Origin: M55B175 sp964635265
Lineage (GTDB): Bacteria; Desulfobacterota; Desulfobacteria; Desulfobacterales; Desulfosalsimonadaceae
Reading direction: 5' to 3'
Length of the DNA: 7,123 bases
Assembly: GCA_964635265.1 (NCBI GenBank)
Contig: CAZWNV010000154.1
Coordinates: 1 to 7,123 of the forward strand
Under the pieces are notes generated by a model. It worked only from the letters and a program-made list of their open reading frames with translations, was not told the DNA's origin and did not search any database. The position numbers were made by a program, and so were the translations under genes. Positions within the stretch are counted from its first letter, which is position 1. The number at the start of each line of letters is the position of its first letter. This document shows positions 1-5,749 of this stretch, in pieces.

Positions 1-971
1 TGATGGAGCAGTCGCAGCGGATATGGCCGAGTGTTATGAAAATGCGCCGCATGCTCCAGACAATGCTTACCGCGGCAGGCGGCCGCGCCCGGCCCAACCT
101 CAAGATCCAGGACGGATGCGGCGATTTCTGCAGCTACTGCATTGTTCCCTACACCCGGGGGCCCAGCCGGAGCCTTCCCATGAGAGCGGCAATGGAGATG
201 ATCGCCGGGCTTGCCGCCCAGGGAGCCAGGGAGGTGGTGCTCACAGGCATTCACCTGGGCCGCTACGGAAAAGACCTCGCGCCCCGCACCAGCCTTTATG
301 CCCTGCTCGGCCGGATCGCGGCCGAAGCCGTGGTGGACCGGGTGCGGCTCTCCTCGGTGGAGCCGGGCGAGCTCTCGGCCGAAATCATCCGCATGGCCGC
401 AAAAGAAGGCACAATCTGCCCCCATTTTCATATTCCGCTGCAAAGCGGGGATCCGCGCATACTGGAGAAAATGAAGCGGCCGTATGGCCCGGGGCTTTTT
501 GCGGAGCTGATCCGCTTTATCCACGAAACAGTGCCGGCGGCTGCCATCGGGGTGGATGTGCTGGTGGGATTCCCGGGCGAGGACCGGCAGGCCTTTGCCA
601 ACACATACGAACTGCTGGCCGCGCTGCCGGTGGCGTATCTGCACGTGTTCCCCTTCTCGCCGCGTCCGCAGACCCCAGCCGGCCGACTGCCGGACCAGGT
701 AGCCCCCGGCGTGATCAAGGAACGCTGCAGAGCGCTGCGCCGCTTGAGCCGGGAGAAATCCCGCGCATTCTATCAGGGCCAGATAGGCCGCGAGGTCACG
801 CTGATATGCGAAAACCGGCGCGATCCCGCCTCCGGCCGGTTAAAGGGGGTCAGCGAAAACTACCTCACCCTTCTGGTCGATGCCCCGGCCGCGTATGCCA
901 ACAGGCTGGTCAGGTGCCGGCTTACAGGGCCGCTGCGGCCGCAGGGGGCATTTGCAGAGCCCCTGGAATAG
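1..971 (+). CDS. mtaB: tRNA (N6-threonylcarbamoyl-A37) methylthiotransferase MtaB, N-terminally cut by the window edge
   Basis: Radical SAM enzyme that adds a methylthio group to t6A37 of tRNAs reading ANN codons, giving ms2t6A; cytosolic. The reading frame is open from the first base (complete codons from base 3). The radical-SAM cluster motif C-G-D-F-C-S-Y-C supplies three cysteines at residues 39, 43 and 46 counted from base 3, within the family block L-K-I-Q-D-G-C. Further family marks are V-L-T-G-I-H-L-G-R-Y-G, H-I-P-L-Q-S-G, G-V-D-V-L-V-G-F-P-G-E and L-H-V-F-P-F-S-P-R. The last ~60 residues look like the TRAM RNA-binding domain. About 320 residues are visible; the family is usually 420-450, so roughly 110-120 residues carrying the N-terminal UPF0004 domain and its own cysteines lie upstream. 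The ATG at base 3 is internal and not the start. MtaB is preferred over MiaB because of the V-L-T-G-I-H and L-H-V-F-P-F-S patterns. No terminator is evident before the next gene. Confidence 0.93.
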   Translation, partial: MEQSQRIWPSVMKMRRMLQTMLTAAGGRARPNLKIQDGCGDFCSYCIVPYTRGPSRSLPMRAAMEMIAGLAAQGAREVVLTGIHLGRYGKDLAPRTSLYALLGRIAAEAVVDRVRLSSVEPGELSAEIIRMAAKEGTICPHFHIPLQSGDPRILEKMKRPYGPGLFAELIRFIHETVPAAAIGVDVLVGFPGEDRQAFANTYELLAALPVAYLHVFPFSPRPQTPAGRLPDQVAPGVIKERCRALRRLSREKSRAFYQGQIGREVTLICENRRDPASGRLKGVSENYLTLLVDAPAAYANRLVRCRLTGPLRPQGAFAEPLE

Positions 972-988
972 GCAATGACAATCAGTGC

Positions 989-1019
989 TTGTATCTTTGT
1001 CCCTTAGCCTTTATCTTTG
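989..1019. promoter_or_regulatory. 8-bp direct repeat upstream of the MerR gene, possible operator or promoter region
   Basis: TATCTTTG occurs exactly twice, at 992-999 and 1012-1019, with a 20-base offset (about two helical turns), in the 86-base gap before the MerR gene. A poor -35-like TTGTAT (989-994) and a -10-like TTATCT (1011-1016) overlap the copies with a 16-base spacer. The repeat is seen directly. A regulatory role, such as autoregulation by the MerR protein or an alternative to read-through from mtaB, is inference. MerR sites are usually inverted rather than direct repeats, which counts against that reading. Confidence 0.25.
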
Positions 1020-1045
1020 AAATCGGAACCATGTACATCGCTTTC

Positions 1046-1050
1046 AGGAG
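1046..1050 (+). promoter_or_regulatory. Ribosome binding site that sets the MerR start
   Basis: AGGAG ends 7 bases before the ATG at 1058. The same frame is open far upstream and has another ATG at 1031, but no purine-rich site precedes that one and the extra residues do not belong to the family. This site therefore fixes the start at 1058. Confidence 0.7.
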
Positions 1051-1057
1051 AAGCAGC

Positions 1058-1459
1058 ATGACAGAGCAACGCGAAGCCAAAAAAACCACCTTCTCCATCT
1101 CCGAACTGGCAGACGAGCTGGACATCAGCACCCGGGCAATCCGCTTTTACGAAGAAAAAGGCCTGATCCTGCCGGACCGGACCCAGGGCAACCACCGCAT
1201 TTATCGCCGCCGGGACCGGGCGCGTTTAAAGCTCATTCTCCGCGGCAAGCGGCTCGGCTACTCCCTGGATGAAATCGCGGAGATGATCGGCATGGCGGAA
1301 TTCGACATGGACGAGGTGGAGCAGCTCAAGAAAGGCCTGGCCTACGGAAAGAAAAAACTCAGGGAGATTGACAGGCACATGGAAGAGCTGCAGATCCTGA
1401 AGCAGGATCTGCTCGCGGTACAGCAGAAAATCACCAAGCGCCTCGAGGAAATCGAGTAG
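1058..1459 (+). CDS. MerR-family transcriptional regulator, LiuR-like
   Basis: DNA-binding regulator of 133 residues. A winged helix-turn-helix spans about residues 12-80 (F-S-I-S-E-L-A-D-E-L-D-I-S-T-R-A-I-R-F-Y-E-E-K-G-L), followed by the MerR wing N-H-R-I-Y-R-R-R-D and then L-K-L-I-L-R-G-K-R-L-G-Y-S-L-D-E-I. Residues ~86-133 form a charged amphipathic helix expected to be the antiparallel dimer coiled coil. There is no cysteine, so it is not a metal or thiol sensor of the MerR/ZntR/SoxR type. The L-R-G-K-R-L-G-S-L-E block is typical of the LiuR branch, which controls branched-chain amino acid and acyl-CoA catabolism in proteobacteria (family knowledge from memory). Its position beside acyl-CoA genes supports such a role, but the effector is unknown. 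The start is chosen at the ATG with AGGAG 7 bases upstream. It follows mtaB on the same strand and converges with the TetR gene. Confidence 0.88.
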   Translation: MTEQREAKKTTFSISELADELDISTRAIRFYEEKGLILPDRTQGNHRIYRRRDRARLKLILRGKRLGYSLDEIAEMIGMAEFDMDEVEQLKKGLAYGKKKLREIDRHMEELQILKQDLLAVQQKITKRLEEIE

Positions 1460-1461
1460 CG

Positions 1462-1482
1462 GATGCCTTTTCCGGGGGCATC
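1462..1482. terminator. Small hairpin in the convergent gap, possible bidirectional terminator
   Basis: GATGCC (1462-1467) and GGCATC (1477-1482) form a perfect 6-bp stem around a 9-base loop. It fills the 21-base gap between two convergent genes and reaches into the TetR stop codon. It has no T-tract on either side, so it is not a textbook intrinsic terminator; position and symmetry are the only support. Confidence 0.35.
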
Positions 1483-2119
1483 AACAAGTGTCCCGCCCCG
1501 TCTGGACAAAAGCGGAGATGTTGAAGAACTTGAGCGTTTCCTTGGCCTGCTCGAGGTACTGCTCCCGCTCCACCTCCAGCATGGGCCGAAAAAAATTCTC
1601 CCCGGAAACGAAATTGTGGATGCCGTTCATGATAAAGAGCACCTTCATCCGGGCGTCCAGGGAGGCGTTTCTGCGGTCCTTGCTAAGCCCCATGGAATAG
1701 GCGATATCGGTGATAAACTCCGGCACCTGGAAATCGAGCTGGCTGCCGTGCCGGGTCTTGGTAAAATAGCGGAACAGCGTGAGGTTGGAGATCTCCGGAT
1801 TCTCGAACAGGTAGTCCGCCATCTCGTCGATGGCGATTTCGATGCGCTCGGCAAGAGGCCGGCCGCGGACGATGGACTCCACCTCCACCAGTTTCCGGCG
1901 CATGCCCTCGTTGATGTCGCGAATTACAGCCTCGTAGAGATCCCCCTTTTCCCCCCAGTGGTAATAGAGCGTGGAAATATCGATATCCACGGCCTTGGCG
2001 ATCATGCGCGTAGTGGTGCCGTGGAAGCCGTACTCCCCGAATATTTTTCTGGCAGCCACCAGAATGCGGGCTTTCATGGAATCCGGGTTCTGCTTGGCTT
2101 TCTCAAAAGAGGTGGCCAT
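1481..2119 (-). CDS. TetR/AcrR-family transcriptional regulator
   Basis: One-component repressor-type regulator of 212 residues, a normal length for the family. The N-terminal DNA-binding domain spans about residues 16-65: R-I-L-V-A-A-R-K-I-F-G-E-Y-G-F-H-G-T-T-T-R-M-I-A-K-A, then the recognition helix region D-I-S-T-L-Y-Y-H-W-G-E-K-G-D-L-Y-E-A-V, which is the classic TetR signature. Residues ~70-212 are helical and variable, as expected of a ligand-binding and dimerisation domain. The gene lies 57 bases downstream of the CoA-transferase/racemase-like gene on the same strand, so the two are probably co-transcribed. An acyl-CoA or related ligand and control of the neighbouring divergent promoters are inferred from context. 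The ribosome site is weak (GGAG 11 bases from the ATG). An in-frame Met at residue 15 has no better site, so the upstream start is kept. A GC-rich hairpin precedes the gene. Confidence 0.9.
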   Translation of the reverse strand: MATSFEKAKQNPDSMKARILVAARKIFGEYGFHGTTTRMIAKAVDIDISTLYYHWGEKGDLYEAVIRDINEGMRRKLVEVESIVRGRPLAERIEIAIDEMADYLFENPEISNLTLFRYFTKTRHGSQLDFQVPEFITDIAYSMGLSKDRRNASLDARMKVLFIMNGIHNFVSGENFFRPMLEVEREQYLEQAKETLKFFNISAFVQTGRDTC

Positions 2120-2141
2120 GAACTTGCTTTCTCCAGCCTTT

Positions 2142-2170
2142 CCCTGCTGCCGGCGGCCCCCGCGGCAGGG
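2142..2170 (-). other. GC-rich hairpin between the racemase-like gene and tetR
   Basis: CCCTGC (2142-2147) and GCAGGG (2165-2170) are complementary, and a competing 6-bp stem joins CTGCCG (2147-2152) to CGGCAG (2163-2168). Either would fold stably in the minus-strand transcript just after the upstream stop codon (2177-2179) and ahead of the tetR ribosome site. No U-tract follows. It may lower tetR expression or stabilise the upstream message; this is inference. Confidence 0.35.
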
Positions 2171-2176
2171 CGGCGC

Positions 2177-3325
2177 CTAGATGACACCCTTGTCTTCGTA
2201 GTCCGCGATCTCTTCATCCGTGCATCCGTATTCGCGCAGCACCCGCCGGGTATCCGCCCCGAAGTCCGGCGGCGGCGCTGCCACCGCACCCGGGGTATCG
2301 CTTAACTTGACGGGAACGCCGATGGCTTTGCCGGTCCTGCCGTCCGGATAGGTGAGCTCCGCCACCATGTCCCGCTGCCGGAACAGCTCCGAGGACAGGG
2401 CTTCGTCCAGTTTGCGAACGGGCGCCCAGCAGATCTCCAAACCGCTCAAAACCGCTTCCCACTCCGCAAGCGGCTTCTCCCGGAAGCGCTCGCGCATAAA
2501 GGCCTTGATCTCCTCGCGCCGCTCGTCATCATACTGGAGCGGCCCGTATTCGGGCACGTCGAAATAATCGCAGAGCTTTTGCCAGAAGCGGTTCTCCACG
2601 GCGCCGATGGAGATGTAGCGCTTATCCGCGGTCTCATAAGTATTGTAGCAGCCGTAGCGGTGCGAGAGCATGAAATCGGAGCGGTTGACGGGCATTCCGC
2701 TCATCTGCTTTAAGTGCGCGGCCAGCGAGAGCAGGCTGAAGGCGCCGTCCGTCATGGAAATATCGATGTACTGACCCTTCCCGGTCGTCTTCCGTGCGTA
2801 CAGCGCCAGCAGGATACCGATCACCCCGTTTTGCCCGCCGCCGGCAATATCGGCGATCTGCACCCCCGGGATGCAGGGCGCCCGGTCTTTCTCGCCGATC
2901 AGATCCAGCACCCCGGCAATGCTCAAATAATTTACATCGTGGCCTACGTGGCCGGCATACGGACCGGTCTGCCCGTAGCCGGTAATCGAGCAGTAGATGA
3001 TGCCGGGATTGACCGCGGAGACCGATTCATAATCCACCCCCAGCCGGCGGGTGACCCCCGGCCGGAAGCCTTCCAGAACCACGTCGGCGGTTTTTGCCAT
3101 ATGCAGAAACAGGCTGCGGCCGGCCTCGGATTTCAGATTGAGCGTCATGTGGGATTTGTTCCGGTGCACGCTTTGGCTCAACTCGGCCTCGCCCGCAAAA
3201 CGGCGGTCCTCGATGACGATCACCCGGGCCCCGTGGTCGGCGAGAACCATGGAACAATAGGGGCCGGGCAGCAGACGGGACAGGTCCAGCACCGTGACAC
3301 CCGATAAGGCTCCCTGGCTGTGCAT
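2177..3325 (-). CDS. Family III CoA-transferase (CaiB/BaiF), alpha-methylacyl-CoA racemase-like
   Basis: Cytosolic acyl-CoA enzyme of 382 residues, typical of the family. The N-terminus (L-S-G-V-T-V-L-D-L-S-R-L-L-P-G-P-Y-C) and the R-N-K-S-H-M-T-L-N-L-K block are family III hallmarks. The segment G-H-D-V-N-Y-L-S-I-A-G-V-L is close to animal and mycobacterial alpha-methylacyl-CoA racemase. His129, Asp159 (in A-D-I-A-G-G-G) and Glu244 (in I-G-A-V-E) match the spacing of His126, Asp156 and Glu241 of Mycobacterium tuberculosis MCR as I recall them. Asp159 is also the position of the catalytic Asp in the CoA-transferases, so the Asp alone does not separate the two activities. The racemase loop D-G-G-A-P-(F/Y)-Y is replaced by S-H-R-Y-G-C-Y (221-227), so the activity stays open: 2-methylacyl-CoA racemisation or CoA transfer. 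The start at 3325 has AAGGGAGG 4 bases upstream. An extension to 3478 is open but unlike the family. It is divergent from the multifunctional enzyme and probably in an operon with tetR. Confidence 0.88.
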   Translation of the reverse strand: MHSQGALSGVTVLDLSRLLPGPYCSMVLADHGARVIVIEDRRFAGEAELSQSVHRNKSHMTLNLKSEAGRSLFLHMAKTADVVLEGFRPGVTRRLGVDYESVSAVNPGIIYCSITGYGQTGPYAGHVGHDVNYLSIAGVLDLIGEKDRAPCIPGVQIADIAGGGQNGVIGILLALYARKTTGKGQYIDISMTDGAFSLLSLAAHLKQMSGMPVNRSDFMLSHRYGCYNTYETADKRYISIGAVENRFWQKLCDYFDVPEYGPLQYDDERREEIKAFMRERFREKPLAEWEAVLSGLEICWAPVRKLDEALSSELFRQRDMVAELTYPDGRTGKAIGVPVKLSDTPGAVAAPPPDFGADTRRVLREYGCTDEEIADYEDKGVI

Positions 3326-3329
3326 ACGT

Positions 3330-3337
3330 CCTCCCTT
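3330..3337 (-). promoter_or_regulatory. Ribosome binding site that sets the racemase-like gene start
   Basis: On the minus strand AAGGGAGG ends 4 bases before the ATG whose first base is 3325. It decides against the in-frame upstream start at 3478, which would add 51 residues with no family resemblance. Confidence 0.7.
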
Positions 3338-3374
3338 GCAGATGCTCCGGGATAAAGGTGGAACGATGTATTGG

Positions 3375-3403
3375 AAACCAACGATGGATTCCATCAAATG
3401 TTT
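3375..3403. promoter_or_regulatory. 29-base interrupted palindrome, candidate TetR-type operator
   Basis: The core GATGGA-T-TCCATC (3383-3395) is a perfect 13-base palindrome centred on base 3389. Outer arms AAAC (3375-3378) and GTTT (3400-3403) are complementary about the same centre, leaving four unpaired positions on each side. The element lies 50-78 bases upstream of the racemase-like start, where its promoter should be, and about 83 bases upstream of the rightward -35. Its length and symmetry fit a dimeric regulator such as the TetR protein encoded nearby. The symmetry is seen directly; the binding protein is inference. Confidence 0.5.
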
Positions 3404-3485
3404 GACACGCACTTTACCTGCTGCGGCACGGCAAGTCAACAGAAATTGCCCCGGGACAAAAGCGGCCGGGCAGCCCAAAAACCTT

Positions 3486-3514
3486 TTGACACGATTCCGA
3501 AAACATCCTATTGT
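3486..3514 (+). promoter_or_regulatory. Sigma70-type promoter for the multifunctional enzyme operon
   Basis: A consensus -35 TTGACA (3486-3491) is followed by a 17-base spacer and a -10 TATTGT (3509-3514; 4 of 6 consensus bases, including the key first TA and last T). Transcription would start near 3521, giving a leader of about 45 bases to the ATG at 3567. The nonamer TTTGACACG containing this -35 also occurs at 3401-3409, exactly 84 bases upstream. The upstream copy has no plausible -10 at the right distance and overlaps the end of the palindrome. Confidence 0.65.
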
Positions 3515-3556
3515 TCCCCATCAGTTGCTGGAATAAAATGCTGTGATCCTGAAAAG

Positions 3557-3562
3557 AGGAGG
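3557..3562 (+). promoter_or_regulatory. Ribosome binding site that sets the multifunctional enzyme start
   Basis: A full AGGAGG ends 4 bases before the ATG at 3567. The in-frame GTG at 3543 would place this site inside the coding sequence and has no site of its own, so the ATG is preferred. Confidence 0.75.
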
Positions 3563-3566
3563 CGCC

Positions 3567-5672
3567 ATGGCACTGAACCTGGATGCAGTCGGCAAAAAAA
3601 TCGGGCCGGTTTCCAAGGACTACAACTGGAAGGACGTGATCCTGTATGCCCTGGGGGTCGGCGCGGGTTTTGAAGAACTCGACCACGTCTACGAAAAAAA
3701 CCTGAAGGTCGTCCCCAGCTTTGCTGTTGCGGCCATTTTCGATTTTCTCTCCTACATCGGGACCAACGCCAATGTCGATCTCTCCGGCATTCTGCACGGC
3801 GAGCAGGACCTGATCGTCCACCGCCCCATCCCCACCGGCGGGACCCTTACAACGGAAGGCGCGATACGCCGCATCTACGACAACGGCAGAGACAAGGGAG
3901 CGGTAATCGTCGGCGAAGGCGAAACCCGGCATTCCGACGGCCACAAGCTGTGCACCAACGTGATCACCCTGGTGGCCCGCAAAGACGGGGGCTTCGGGGG
4001 AGAACCCGCGCCGCGCTCCGGTTTTACGATGCCCGAGCGCGAGCCCGACTTTGTCGTGGAGGCGCATCCCTCCCCGGACCAGCCGCTTCTCTACCGGCTC
4101 TCCGGGGATCTTTTCGCTCTGCATGTGGATCCGGAATTCGCGAAACTGGCCGGATTTGAAAGACCGATTATGCACGGGCTCTGCACACACGGCTTTGCCT
4201 GCCGGGCCCTGATCAGCAGCCTGATCCCCGGCGAACCGGAAAAATTGCGGCGTATGAAATGCCGGTTTTCCAGTCCGCTGTATCCGGGAGACCCCATCCA
4301 GACCCGGATATGGAAGACGGAAGAGAACCAGGCGGTATGGCAGACAGTCAATGCAAAAACCGGGGAGGTAACCATGAACAACGGCGTGTTTGAATACGGG
4401 GAACCGCAAAGCGACCAAATCCGGTTCGACGGCCGGGTAGCGGTCATCACCGGGGCCGGCGGCGGTCTCGGCCGGGTTTATGCACTGGATCTGGCGGAAA
4501 GGGGTGCCAAAGTCGTGGTAAACGACCTTGGCGGCGCCCGCGACGGTACGGGCAGCGACGCCACCCCCGCGGACAAGGTGGTGGAGGAGATCCGGGCCAT
4601 GGGCGGCGAAGCGGTTGCCAACTACGACAACGTGACTTCCGCCGAGGGGGGCGAAAACATCATCCGGTCCGCCCTGGAGGCCTTCGGCACCGTGGACATC
4701 CTGGTAAACAACGCGGGCATTCTCCGGGACAAAAGCCTTGTCAAGATGGATCCCGAGAACTGGCAGCCGGTTATCGACGTGCATCTAACAGGTGCCTACA
4801 ACGTGACCCGGCCGGCGTTCCGGGTGATGCGGGAGAAAGGCTACGGCCGCATCATCATGACGACCTCTGCGGCCGGGCTGTACGGCAATTTCGGCCAGAG
4901 CAACTACAGCGCAGCGAAAATGGGGCTTGTGGGCTTTATGAACAGCCTCAAGCTGGAAGGCGCCAAATACAACATCCACGTCAACACGGTGGCTCCCCTG
5001 GCCGTCTCGCGGCTCACCCGGGACATTCTGCCGCCGGACATGCATGATAAGATGCGGCCGGAGTTCGTCTCCCCCATGGTCCTCTACCTGTGCTCCGACC
5101 AATGCACGGAAAGCGGATATATCTACAATGCCGGCATGTGCGTGTTCAACCGCGCCTCCATTGTCACAGGCCCGGCAACAACCGTCGGCGACGGCGTCAA
5201 TCCCCCCTCGGTGGAGGCGGTCCGGGACAGCATGGATACCGTGAATTCCCTTGGGGACGCAAAGGAATATCGGGAATTAAACGAACAGGTGGCCGACATC
5301 ATCAACGCCTGCTCCCGTCCGGACACCGGCGGCGAGGACGCGGGCGGCCGGGCCTCCTCCGTCGCCGATGTTTTTGCCGCCATGGAGCAGGTGTTTGACC
5401 CGGAGGCGGCCAAGGGCGTGCACGCGGTGTTTCAATACCGCATATCAGGAGATGCCGGCGGAGACTGGTACTGCGTCGTGGAAGACGGTACATGCAGCAT
5501 CTCCGCAGGCGTTCATGACAACCCCACCTGCACCCTGAAAATCAGGGACAGCGATTTCCTGGACATGATCAAGGGCACGCTGCCGGCCATGCAGGCCTAT
5601 ACCTCGGGAAAACTCCAGATAGAGGGCGATATCATGAAATCCCAGCTTATCGGCAAGCTCTTTCATCTGTAA
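3567..5672 (+). CDS. Multifunctional enzyme: MaoC-type enoyl-CoA hydratase 2 + SDR (3R)-hydroxyacyl-CoA dehydrogenase + SCP-2 domain
   Basis: Three-domain beta-oxidation enzyme of 701 residues. Residues ~1-280 are a double hot-dog hydratase 2, matching the animal D-bifunctional protein in A-L-G-V-G-A, H-G-E-Q, G-G-F-G-G, Y-R-L-S-G-D and H-G-L-C-T. It should hydrate trans-2-enoyl-CoA to the (3R)-hydroxyacyl-CoA. Asp181 and His186 of the catalytic motif are present, but the usual Asn at +2 is Phe183 (D-L-F-A-L-H). Residues ~287-540 are a short-chain dehydrogenase: T-G-A-G-G-G-L-G nucleotide motif (295-302), N-N-A-G (381-384) and Ser434/Tyr447/Lys451. Asp320 after the second strand favours NAD+. 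Residues ~598-701 are an SCP-2 lipid-binding domain, ending G-D-I-M-K-S-Q-L-I-G-K-L. Animal MFE-2 has the order dehydrogenase-hydratase-SCP2; here the first two are swapped. No peroxisomal signal is present or expected. Next in the likely operon is an acyl-CoA dehydrogenase. Confidence 0.92.
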   Translation: MALNLDAVGKKIGPVSKDYNWKDVILYALGVGAGFEELDHVYEKNLKVVPSFAVAAIFDFLSYIGTNANVDLSGILHGEQDLIVHRPIPTGGTLTTEGAIRRIYDNGRDKGAVIVGEGETRHSDGHKLCTNVITLVARKDGGFGGEPAPRSGFTMPEREPDFVVEAHPSPDQPLLYRLSGDLFALHVDPEFAKLAGFERPIMHGLCTHGFACRALISSLIPGEPEKLRRMKCRFSSPLYPGDPIQTRIWKTEENQAVWQTVNAKTGEVTMNNGVFEYGEPQSDQIRFDGRVAVITGAGGGLGRVYALDLAERGAKVVVNDLGGARDGTGSDATPADKVVEEIRAMGGEAVANYDNVTSAEGGENIIRSALEAFGTVDILVNNAGILRDKSLVKMDPENWQPVIDVHLTGAYNVTRPAFRVMREKGYGRIIMTTSAAGLYGNFGQSNYSAAKMGLVGFMNSLKLEGAKYNIHVNTVAPLAVSRLTRDILPPDMHDKMRPEFVSPMVLYLCSDQCTESGYIYNAGMCVFNRASIVTGPATTVGDGVNPPSVEAVRDSMDTVNSLGDAKEYRELNEQVADIINACSRPDTGGEDAGGRASSVADVFAAMEQVFDPEAAKGVHAVFQYRISGDAGGDWYCVVEDGTCSISAGVHDNPTCTLKIRDSDFLDMIKGTLPAMQAYTSGKLQIEGDIMKSQLIGKLFHL

Positions 5673-5749
5673 AGACTGCCAAACAGGGCATCGAGGCATT
5701 AATCCGTCTTTCTGCAGGCGATCAGCAAGGATAAACGAGGAGGAAAAAA

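Noticed and set aside
3..120. Possible frameshift or true start of mtaB at base 3
   Set aside because: The segment before the radical-SAM motif is a variable linker in the family and the frame is open to the edge. The missing N-terminal domain is explained by the window boundary.
23..1057. Long open frame on the plus strand that overlaps mtaB in another frame and runs into the MerR gene
   Set aside because: Its product is arginine/proline/glycine-rich with no family resemblance, while mtaB is clear in the other frame. The MerR domain begins at 1058 with its own ribosome site.
1463..2305. 280-codon plus-strand open frame across the TetR gene
   Set aside because: It is a shadow of the TetR coding frame, has no ribosome site and extends into the end of the racemase-like gene.
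3430..3450. Inverted repeat GGCAA/TTGCC in the divergent region
   Set aside because: Arms are only 5 bases around an 11-base gap, which is expected by chance in a region of this size.
3326..3478. N-terminal extension of the racemase-like protein from an upstream start
   Set aside because: The extra 51 residues are unlike the family, would cover the palindrome, and the AAGGGAGG site marks the start at 3325.
3414..4784. 456-codon open frame antisense to the multifunctional enzyme
   Set aside because: The plus strand encodes unmistakable hydratase and SDR domains over the same bases. The antisense product shows no recognisable motif and is explained by codon bias in GC-rich DNA.
5673..5749. 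Possible terminator or promoter between the multifunctional enzyme and the acyl-CoA dehydrogenase
   Set aside because: Only a 4-bp TGCC/GGCA stem with no T-tract and no convincing -35/-10 pair are visible. Read-through within one operon is the simpler reading.
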